From Cordylochernes scorpioides (Eukaryota > Arthropoda > Arachnida > Pseudoscorpiones > Chernetidae), in assembly GCA_030710605.1 (NCBI GenBank), contig CP092874.1, forward strand, positions 71,762,555 through 71,826,554: a stretch of 64,000 nt of DNA, read 5' to 3'. Shown here piece by piece: positions 8,106 through 20,100 of the stretch (the stretch's first letter is position 1; each line of letters begins with the position of its first letter). The position numbers and the translations under genes were made by a program. Under the pieces are notes generated by a model. That model ran no database searches, was not told the DNA's origin, and saw only the letters and a list, made by a program, of their open reading frames with translations.

Positions 8106-11100
8106 GTGAGTCAGAAATACAAGTATTAGGAGTTGAACCATTGATGGATATTTTTTATTCCTGACAGGCCTTTGAAGAAGAAGCCTTTTCTGGTCCCCTA
8201 GGGTAAGTTGCTAGGTATAGCCATTGTTGGATTGTTTTTTTTTCTGCTTATTCCTAGTACACATGGTACAGGCCATTATAATAATGATTGGTAGAAGTTG
8301 GCGACTGCTTTTACCGTAAGTACACCACATGTCTACACATGTGAAAAGCAGTTTGACTTTTGCACCTACAAATGTGTCAGAGCCCCGTTTGGTTACTTGC
8401 ACTCGTTGGTGGGGTTGGACGTTTGCAAGAATCGGGGGCCATTGTAGCATTTTTATGCTCTGTTGTAAATCCAATGCTTTGTGTATCTGAGGGGATTTAG
8501 AAATAAATAATCTTAAACAAGCTAATCTATTCCAACAAAGTAAACACACAAAGAAACCATCATCTAGTGATTATGAAGTCTTTGAAAAATAATTCTTTCT
8601 TTGAGGTCTTAACTTCGATTATAGACTTGCATTTGGTCTGTTCAAGAGGTTAGTAGCACCTGTTCTGTCCTCCCAAGAGAATAACAGTCTTTGATTTCCA
8701 GACTTAAGTCTGGTCATCTACGGACAATGACTTTCCAGAATGGTTGCAAGGTTTTCCCACTATGTACTAAGTGTCAACCTGCAACAACCCCAAAACACAT
8801 TATTGACTGTATTGACTCATTCATTGATGAGCTCTACTCTTCCCCGGCAAACACATCAAAAGTCTCAAGCTTTACAAGCTTGATACCTTAGTGTGATTGA
8901 GTGGAGATAAGAAAGAAGAGGTTAGTATTCAAGACCATGTTTATAATGGCCAATCTTCATATAGGACATGGCACACACTATATGATGATGATGATGATGT
9001 TGTTGCATTGTATGGTGTGAAAGGATGATGTTCATATGGATAAAAGGCACTCCTCCATTTTTATAAATCAATTACAAATCTTCAATAATATTGTTACGTC
9101 ATACCCAAACGCTATTCATGTACTTTGTCTATTCAGGATGCCACAAAGATACACACGTGAGTTCAAAGGGATGCAGAAAAAGTTAGCGCTTTATTATGTC
9201 TCAATTAACAGAAGGAATACAATGAGTGGGACTTGCTTGCCTTCAACTTCCCCGTCAGAAGGATCCTTGGAGCCATGGATGTTACTCTTGGGAAATGTTC
9301 CGCTCCACACTATATAGGTCCATCTTCAAATTGAATTCCACTTTTGGTGACTATATGGAAAAAATGGGGGGGGTCGGTGGAAGGATGGTCTAAACCGTTG
9401 GTTTTCGACGGCTACGACCCGGGTTCATTTCTCACATTGGGCACTTTTTTTCTGATTTAAAAAAAAAAATGCTCCAATGGCCCCTGATTCTTGCAAAATT
9501 CCAACCCCACCAGCGAGTGCAAGTAACCAAATGGAGCTCTGGCACATTTGTAAGTGCAAAGTCGAACTGCTTTTCACATATGTAGACATGTGGTGCACTT
9601 ACAGTAAAAGCAGTCGCTAACTACCCACCATGATTATCATGGCCTGTACCACGTGTACTAGGGATAAGCAAACAACAAATATGGAAAACATTCTCCAATT
9701 TTATCTGTTAGTTCCCATTATTCACAGCTCATCTAGTGACCTTCTAATATCTTTCTCGACCCCTTCTAGCCAGCTCATTGCAGGTCTTCCTATATTCCTT
9801 CAATTTTTCTTAATAACGAAATCTCTTCAAAACCATGTGCTCATATTTGTATCTGTAATAAGTCACTCTTTGTTTACAAATTTGGGATTATAGGGTTATA
9901 ATAGAATACATTTTATTTAAGATTAAAATATGTATTCTTTCATCTGTCCATGACTTCCATCTGTTCCACATTGAAGCTACTTTTTGGCCTATTGTGATTT
10001 TATTTTATACCAGGAGTTGTTAAAACATATAAACTTTTTTATTTTCAATTTGTTCCACAGATTTTGTGGCTTTTATTCAACTTGTAAAAAAAACAGTAGA
10101 GAGAAGGGCACTTAAAAAAATAGGCAAAATCTTCCCACCCAATAACTAGATTGATCTGCAGACAATGCTATATCAGCAGCATGGATATTGTCTAGACAAT
10201 TTTTTTTTTTGACAATTAAAATAATTTTATTGACATCTTGTCAATACATGCAAAAGTACACAGTCTTCACTATTTAAAACAAGATAATTATATATATACT
10301 AGCCGAATGACCCGGGCAACGCCCGTGTTTTACCCGATTGAATGTTTTTATTCAAATACTATTTGTTACAATTATAAATTGGAGCCGTGGATGTCACTCT
10401 TGTGAAACGTCCCGCTCCAAACTTTACATGTACATTAGGTCAGCTGGTATTACCCCCCATTTTCACCGCTAGAGGCGCGAGCGAATTGACTTTTTGTAAA
10501 TATACATAATTATAAAGATAGAAGCTTCTATAGAAGATAATGATCATAATGATGATGCGCGCGCATCCGTGACAGCGATGAGGAATTGAGGAAAGACGGT
10601 CTCGTGACTATATATGTTGATTAATTAATAATAAAATAATAATAATAATATAATAATAATTATTATTATTATTATCATTAGATAATGATAATGATCATAA
10701 TGATGATGCGCGCGCATCCGTGACAGCGATGAGGAATTGAGGAAAGACAGTCGTGACTATATATATATATATATATATATGCATCATACTATGTACAAAG
10801 AACATGGCGCCTCTGCCAGCGCTTCAGAGTTTGGTGGAGAGAAATATTGTGTTTAGGTCCCAACAGAGACAACGGCTGGTCAGTGCCCTCATACAGATCA
10901 TGTTGGAGAATGAGGTGTTCTCAGTAAGTTGACTCTCCATTGTCTCTAGGCCATTTTCTTCACATTTGGTTGTTCTCAGCCCTCCCAGGTTGGAGCTCTT
11001 TTTACCTTCCTAGCTCGTCAGCTGTCCCACCGCCGTATTGAGGTCAGCCCTGAACTCTTCCAGCAGGTAAGTCACCAGCGGGGTTACTTAGCTTAAATAA

Positions 11101-14100
11101 GCTTTGACATATTTGAAAAATAGTACAAAGGGGTATTTGTACTTGGATCAAGTAGATAAATTAAGAAAAAAGGTATTTCCTGATCGTGTAACTGAAAGTT
11201 GCTGATTGCTTGCTCCATCTATAGGAATAAATATCAACTAATCATTGATTTTTAATTATTTCAGAATTGGCCAAATATGACGAGGGCCAACAGCCCGAAA
11301 CACATTCGTGGTTAGCTTTTCTTGATTAATCAAGAAACAGTATTTGGCCAATTCTGGAATAATAAAAAAAATCAACAACTAGTTAATATTTATTCTGATA
11401 GATGGCGCAAGCCATCAGCAACTTTCAGTTGCACGATAAGGAGATGCCTTTTTCTTAATATATATAAACAGTTATAACAAACCGTTATAACTCCACCGTT
11501 GGTTCCATGTCCAGATAAAACGTAATAGATCTATCCTGGAGGCTAGATTTTCGTTTACAGTTTTAATTAACTCAAGTTTGGGACTTATATTAAGTCATTG
11601 TGTTACCCCCTTCGAAGGGCTCATAGTACCGAAAGCTGGAGTTATGCAATAAAAACTGATAAAAAAAACTTATCCATAAATGGATTTTCAATTTATTTAA
11701 TCGAGAACAGAGGATTAATATATATTACATTGAAAATTTGCATCAATTTTCTATGTATTTTTCTTATAATTTGACATATTCATTATACTATTGCTGCCAT
11801 CTTAAAACCAGAGTAATGGATGGGATGAACTTGTTCAGTCTTGGCTGGGTGACATTTAAATGGTTGTGACATTTTTGCTACTGCTGTTGCACCTGCTCTC
11901 ATAGTCTCCTCTAGACATTGGTTAACAGTAGATACAATATTGTATTGAGTATCACATGCTTAGCTTCAATACAAAGCATTTTGATGTCGTGAATTCCTTG
12001 AGAGAAAATTTTAAATGTGGAAATAATAAGGCACAATTTGGATTATTAATATATACAGTTATCAGTGTCATAATTAAGCAACAATTCTTAATCAATTCTG
12101 TCACCGTTTGCTTTGTGAATGGAATAAATACCCAAATATGGCCATTTCTCATAACCATCGGTGGTTCAGTGGTAGAATGCTCGCCTACCACGCGGGCGGC
12201 CCGGGTTCGATTCCCGGCCGATGCATTTTTTTTTTTACAATTTTCAAAACTCATTTATATATTATACAAGAATGACATCCATGGCGCCAATTTATAATTG
12301 TAACGAATAGTATTTGAATAAAAGCATTTAATCGAATAAAACCCGGGCGTTGCCCGGGTCATTCGGCTAGTAGATTATAAACACAAGGTAATAAGACCAA
12401 ATCCAAAAAAATAAATAATAAATAAATATATACAGTAGAACCTCCCTGTAAAGGACATCTAATTGCAGAGCCAAAGTGTCCTTTAGAGAGAGGTGTCCTC
12501 TTACCAGAGTGTTGCTAAATTGTAAAAATGGTAATTTTGCAAATGAAAACTGTCCTTTGTAGAGAGGTGTCCGCTAGGTGTTTGCTAAAGGGAGGTTCTA
12601 CTGTATATATAATAAAAGCATATCTGTAAATAACTACAAGAAAATAAGCCCAAACCAAATAAATTAATAGTGTGACATTTCTGTAACAACGCTGTTACCA
12701 AAATGTCAAACACTTAATTTATTTGGATTTGGTCTTTTTACCTTGTGTACAGAGGGTATTCCATTTTTAAAATAATGATTTTAGTGCTTTACAAACAGTA
12801 ATAAATTATTTTTAATAAAGCACTAAAATCGTTATTTTAAAAATGGGACACCCTCATCAAGGCTTACACTTTTTAAAAAAAATATTATCCCATTGTATAA
12901 TTATACAAGGTCATGGAGACTATATTCATTGATCAAATTCACAATCTTGGTAGAATAAAGGTCCTGTCTTGAGGCTCCCATACATTCCAAGAGGTGGTCT
13001 GGTGAGGCCTCTCTGGTCTTGCAGATGGTGCAATCCATAAGTCTCCATGATAGGTTAAAAGAGCTGCTGCTGTTGTTGAGTATCCAGGGGGCTCCACATG
13101 GAGGTGACAGTCAGACTTTGCCCCCCTAATCAAGACTTTCACATAGAAAACAATAAGTTGTACAAACATAAGTTTACTATGTGTAAGCCTTGACATTTAG
13201 CAACAGCCCTGCTTTGATGTTTGCAGGAAATAAGGATTGTGGTCTTAGTATATTTTGATCAAGACCATCCCAACAGTCTTTAACAACTTTCTATAGACCT
13301 TCTAGCCTCTTCACTTTTCTAGATCTAAGAGCAGTTCTCAGCAAGCCAAAAACACAAAAATCTTGAAGATGCTTTTCTTTCGCTGTAATGTCTGGTTTAT
13401 TTTATCTTTAAAAATGTAAATATTGATGTTTGATAATTTACCAAAGGCAGTGCAATCAATTTTAAAATTAAAAATCTATGCTTTTGCATCTTCTCTTTTC
13501 AATTGTAATTTTACCATATTGAATCTCAAAAATTTCTTTTATCTGATTCTGAAACAAATAATTTCCAATTATTTATAGTAAGAGAGAGTTATGAACCATT
13601 TAAAATAGATCATCTTTCTGGTCTGAGCTGTATAATGAAGCGTGTAAGAGAATCAGAGGCTGGATCTCAGAAATTATTGTTTTATTAACAATAACATTAG
13701 ATTAAGATGACAAAGAACAAAAGAGGCAAAGAGACAAACGTAGTAGCAGTAACCAAAATACAGGTACAGTCAGTGTGCCGCCAGGTCACGTGATGTCTGG
13801 TAGGAAAGGTGGCGCAGCAGCTGATGTGCGAAGTTACTCTCCAACAAAACGTCATTTGATAAAATGCCATCTTGATTGCTCTTTTGACAATTTCTCTATT
13901 GATATAACCTGACAGAACAAGTCTTCATTGAGCCTTGTCATCCATGTGTTATGTTCAAATCTGTTGTTGTTGTTTCTTATCTCCTTGTACAAAGAATATA
14001 TGAATTCCATGAGTGATATAATGGAATGGGGTGCAGCTTTCATTGATCATGGTACCATGATCCAGGCACGCTTTGGTGAAAGTCTGACTTTGCCTGTTGT

Positions 14101-17100
14101 TTGAGGCTGTTCCTAACATGGAAGCCTTTGCTGCCGACTCTAACATTTGTTTAAACAGACAAGGGTTGCCTCTTCCGTCAAAATAGACGTCAAAACCAGA
14201 TGCCATCTGGCTACTAGTTTGCGGCGATGGTCAATAGATGGCATCTGGTTTTGACATCTATTTTGACAGGAGAGGTGACCCTTGTCTGTTTAGATCAATA
14301 TCCTCCCAGCAAAATTTCAATCTATATTTTAGCCATAGATTTGGCCTAGCCACTTTGCCAGCTAAACACCTCTTTGGCAGATTGTCAAGATTCCATTAGA
14401 TTCCGTGTGGATCTAATGGAATAAAGTCCACCCTAGGCTGACGAGGGCCATTAGCCCAAAACCATGATCTCTAGGTGGACACTTCTCAGTTTGCCAAAGC
14501 TGGTGTTGTGGCTTTGTCACCGACCCGAGGCCGCAAGTTTGCAGCGACGGTTAATAGATGGCATCTGGTTTTGATGTCTATTTTGACGGGAGAGGCGACC
14601 CATGTCTGTTTAGATCAATATCCTCCCAGCAAAATTTCCATCTAACATTTGTAGTTGCACAGGACTACACCAATATAAATATTCTGTCTGTGTAGATCCT
14701 GGAATTCCTCACAGCACCGTCGGATGGACTCCCGCTCCGAGGAGAGACAACAGACTCTGCTGGAGCTCTACCAATCCGGATGTCTTGAGTCTGTAGTAGA
14801 CTACGACAAACTGCTCCAGATGGCCAAGAAAGCCAAGTTGTGGGTACCCTCTTTCTTAATTTCTTTTGTTTTAGTTTGCCTGAAGCCATATAAGAAGTTG
14901 AAAACTCCTTGACATAGTTGTGGCAGTATATTTACAACATAGAAATGTAGTAGGAAATGCTATTTTGTCAATCGCCAATTTTGCCAAATATTTGATTCCA
15001 CATTTCTATATACAGTTAAACCTGTCTATAGCGCTACCTCTTGGGACTCACCAAAATAAGGTGCTTCAGAGAGGGGGTACTATAGATAGGTCACTTTTAA
15101 TGTAAATATTGCATTGTACTACATATTTAAAATCGGGCGCTATTTAGAGGGGGCGCTATAGACAGATTTAACTGTATAATGCGTTGATGGAAGGCTAGTA
15201 AAATGGCTTTATTCTAATTGATGTCACGTTAGTTTTGATCAATACTATTTTGAGCTAAAATTAAACTTTTACAATTTTTTTTTAAATAGCTGTGCTGGCC
15301 AAGCTTAAGATACCTTTAGAACTATTATAATTTTTCCCTAACATCAAATGTTGGAAGAAAATTCTAGTGTGGAGATAATTGAGCCAACAAGAAAGTGTAT
15401 GTATGTTGCAGTTACCAGATGTGTGAGATCCTGTATGAAGTCACTAGAAAGTTTGACCAGATTCTGCTTTGTAACTTGAAAGATGAATCTCGGAGGGTAA
15501 GGATGAAACTCCTCAATGTCCCAATGTTGTTTGCTGATGTTGGACTGACCAGAATCATGCCTTTGGCTTCATCAATCACATCCTATCAAGCTCAGAGTAT
15601 TCAACTGAGGAGAAGTTAGCAGTCAAGACTGTTATGCTCCAAGAAATTTCAGTAAGTTCTTTGTTTACCTATGAGAGATTTTTGTTGGAAGGTGAATTCT
15701 TGAAATTTATAACTAGAGGGAACGGGGTCGGTGGAAGGATGGTCTAAACCGTTGGTTTTCGACCCGCTACGACCCAGGTTCGATTTCCGCATTAGGCACT
15801 TTTTTCTGATTTAAAAAAAATGCTCCAATGGCCCTCTATTCTTGCAAAAGTTCAAACCCACCAGCGAGTGCAAGTAACCAAACGGGGCTCTGGCACATTT
15901 GTAAGTGCAAAGTCGAACTGCTTTTCACATGTGTAGATATGTGGTGCACTCACAGTAAAAGCAGTCGCCTACTTCTACCCACCATGATTATTATGTCCTA
16001 TACCACATGTAATAGGGATAAGCAAAAAAAAAAAATAACTAGAGGAATGACTGTCACTGTTACTGCCGATGGTAGAAACCGTTACTAGCCGAATGACCCG
16101 GGCAACGCCCGTGTTTTACCCGATTGAATGTTTTGATTCAAATACTATTTGTTACAATTATAATTTGGCGCCTTAATTAAATGCATATGTTAGTTAATAA
16201 CTATAGCCTATGTGCTTCATCTGTCTATGTACTGTTGGCTTCCGTAGGCGTCTCTTACTGGGAAAAAGAAAGAGAGGATTCCATTTGGTTATTAACTAAT
16301 ATATGCATTTATTTAAGGAGCGACCCGCTCCAAAACAATAGTTACAAAAACGAAAATGCGAGTGGGGGGGGGGGCAAAGGTGGCGTGATCGTAGCCAACC
16401 AATAGGAGGGCGCCATTCCAAAAAAAAAAAGCAAACCGTGACAGAGGCGACGAAGAATGACGCTCGTAACTATATATAGAATAAATGATTTTGGCATTGC
16501 CAGAGTTTTTCAATGAGTGGATTTCTAGAGGAATGAAGGTCAAGGATATCTGGCATAAAAAAGTGGAAAAATATACCTAGATGTTAAACTGAATGTTAGC
16601 ATTTACACATACTGAAACTAGCAGTGTTAGATGTTTTTTTTAATTGTTAAAGTAGCTAGGTTAGATCAGCCTGAACTCTACTGATGAGGAAACAAATAAT
16701 CAAGGCACAATTTGGATTATAGATAATAAACACAAGGTAATAAGACCAAATCCAAATAAATAAATAGTGTGTGACCTTTCGGTAACAGCGTTGTTACCAT
16801 CTTCAGACAAAAGTACTGAATGAGTAATTTGACCACAGCAGTTTAAACACTTGATAAACAGTAACTATTTAAAACAGGCTGTGGTAAAATTTCTCATTCA
16901 GTACTTTTGTCTGAAGATGGTAACAATGCTGTTACCGAAATGTCGCACACTATTTATTTATTTGGATTTGGTCTTATTACCTTATGTTCAAATACCCTGG
17001 TACTAGTGTGGTCTACTGTGGCAAGCTAATGTTTCAGAAAGATATCTAGATTAATAAAATGATCATATTGAATAATATATTTGTTTGGCAACACTCACTT

Positions 17101-20100
17101 GGGCAAAGCCAGGTCAATGGCTAGTACTTGACAATGTCCTTAGATTATTGAATATATTTTATCTCAGAAAGATTCCTTCGATATTTAGGTCATTCTTTCT
17201 TTTAACACCATAGTGATTACTTCTAGAATTGTCATAGTGAGGTGTATGATGTTTTGAATACAGTGTGATGTATTCCTGGTTGAACTGGTGTCTTTTGTTG
17301 TTGTTTCTTATTCACTTGTGTAAAGATTACACAAATTCCATGAGTTCATGCTCCTCGAGCTGTTTTATGATAAGCAGTGGCCTCTCCCAAAGGTCCTGTT
17401 TAGTGCATCTAATGCAAGCCAAAATGTGTTCTGGAGCTGCAGGTGCCAAGCTACATTTTGGGCAAGTGGGGTAGATTTTGTTATTATTTTCTATCTTCAA
17501 TGGCTTGAGATGGCCTGTTCTAAATCTTGTTAGTGTTGTTTGATAATGTCTATTTCTGCGGTTCAGAGCTCCTCCTGGGTTCACTCCACTGTACCAAAAT
17601 GTGCTTAGGTGGGATCCTCCAGTTCTTGTTTATTTTGGTTGAAACCTGGACCTTTATTTTTAGGAACTAATTCATTTATTAAGAAAAAAGATATTTCCTG
17701 ATCGTGGAACTGAAAGTTGCTGATTGCTTGCGCCATCTATCGGAATTAATATCAACTAATCGTTGATTTTTAATTATTCCAGAATTGGCCAAATACCGTT
17801 TCTTGATTAATTAAGAAAAGCTAACCATGTACGCATTTCGGGCTGTTGGCCCTCCTCAACATGGTGCAAGCTGTACCTCAACAATCAAAAAGGCTGGTCT
17901 TTGGGGCATCCTGAAAAACCATGAAACAGGTATTTAGGCCAGAAGGGCGTGTTCATTTATGTAAGGCCTCTTTAAACCCAATGAAAGGTTTCTTTGTAGA
18001 TGAGCTAGAGAACATGTGTTGTAGGATCTACTGGCTCTGGACTCTCAAGAGCTGGGACAACTCCTTCTGGTCCACTTTGAGGACAACCTCCAGGACCTTG
18101 TCACCAACTCCCAGGTAAGCTGGAACTTCTATCTGATATTTCTTAACAGCCCAACTCCTGGGTTTTTCAATATGTACCCAGCACACAATGCCTACCAAAT
18201 TCTGGTTCGTTCCCAAGGTGACTAATGTGACAATGTCACCCATTTTCCAAATTGCTGCTGCTGTGATAGAGATGCATGGAGACATCTGAGGCTCTTCATT
18301 GGACACGACAACAACACAATGCCTATGTTATCTACATTCAATAACAGACATTTCTTATATGTAACAAGCATACAAGAAAATAAGACCTAATCCAAATAAT
18401 ACAATAGTGTGTGACGTTTCAGTAACAGCATTGTTACCATCATCAGAAAAAGTACAAATTATTATTTTGCCTGATGATGGTAATAAATGCTGTTACCGAA
18501 ACATCACACACTATTAATTTATTTAGGTTAGGTCTTATTTTCTTGTATCTATAATCCAAATTGTGCTTTATGTAACAAGCAGTTAACGCCAGACATTGCA
18601 TTAGCTAGCTCAACTAACAATCCTTTTTTTTTTTTTTGCTTATCCCTAGTACACGTGGTACAAGCCATGATAATCATGGTGGGTAGTTAGCGACTGCTTT
18701 TTACTGTAAGCGCACCACATGTCTACACATGTGAAAGCAGTTCGACTTTGCACTTACAAATGTGCCAGAGCCCCGTTTGGTTTCTTGCACTCGCTGGTGG
18801 GGTTGGACTTTTGCAAGAATCGGGGGGCCATTGGAGCATTTTTTTTTTTTTTTTAAACAGAAAAAAGTGTCCAATGCAGGGATCGAACCCGGGTCGTAGT
18901 GGTCGTAAACCAAACGGTTTAACCAGCCTTCCACCGACCCCCCACTAACAATCCTTCTGTGTGCTACAGCTGCCCCCAGAGAAACTCTACAAACTTCTGA
19001 AGCACCTCTTCCTTGCTAGGTCAGTTCTCTCTCATTTGTATCATTTGATCAAAATAACACAAATATGCTCCCCTGTTCAATTTTATAGCTCAACATTGGA
19101 TTCTAGGTAAGAATCACAAGTTATACAGTTAAATCTGTCTATATCACCTCCTCTAAATAGTGCTTTCCTCTCTATAGCACCTGATTTTAAACATTAAAAT
19201 GTAAACATTTTACATTAAAAGTGACCTGTCTATAGCACCCACTCTCTATAGCACCCTATTTTGGTGAATTCCAAGAGTGGGCGCTATAGACAGGTTTAAC
19301 TACAGAAATCCCTCGTTATCACGAACTCGGATTATACGAACTCTCGGTTTGCGCGAACCGTTTCTTTTCCCCCGTTAAATTTCAATGCTTTCCAAAGAGA
19401 TTTTGCCGGTTAAGACGAAATATTCGGTTATGATGAAATACGAATTAAATTCAGCCCCCAGCAGAACTAATCAATCGGTTAAAACGAATTCTAATATGTT
19501 ATAATATGTAATATAAATAATTAAAATATATTATGTGAATAATAATCTGTGTAAATCGAGCTCTCAGAAGAAAAAGGACTTATTTCTATTTGTTATATCT
19601 TTTTTATAACCGATTAATTGATTGTATTATAAAATAATGCGCTTGAAATAAAAATTATTAAATTCTAAATAATCGAAGTGTGAATTGTTTGAGCTTCCAT
19701 AAAAAAAACTACATAAACATGTCATCTAAACCGCGAAAAAAAGCGCCATTAATCTTGCCTTAAAAAGGAAAATTTTGGACGAAGTTGCACGTGGAGTGTT
19801 ATCTAAGTCGCAAATTGCCGAAATTTTTCAAATTGCGAAATCCACATTATCAACCATTCTAAAAAACAAAGAAAAAATAGATGCGGCTGTTGCCTCAGGG
19901 TCTTCGATCTATTCAAAACGACTTCGAAAAGCATCCCATCAAGATGTGGAAGATGAGCTTTTAAAATGGTTTAAAAAAAGTAGACAAAATAATATTCCTG
20001 TATCCGGCGCGCTTGTCAAAGAAAAGGCTAAAGAAATAAGTGTCTCATTGGGTGTGGAAAAAACAGCTGATTCGTTTTCACTTCCAGAAACAATGCTTGA

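Noticed and set aside
12939-13196. Minus-strand ORF MSRLTHSKLMF... as a gene
   Set aside because: The true relic (CTICKTREASPDH...) is read in another frame; this one is a shifted reading of the LINE end.
15780-15830. SINE-A heads as functional tRNA genes
   Set aside because: A and B box-like motifs are present but the cloverleaf does not close, and sequence runs straight into the SINE body.
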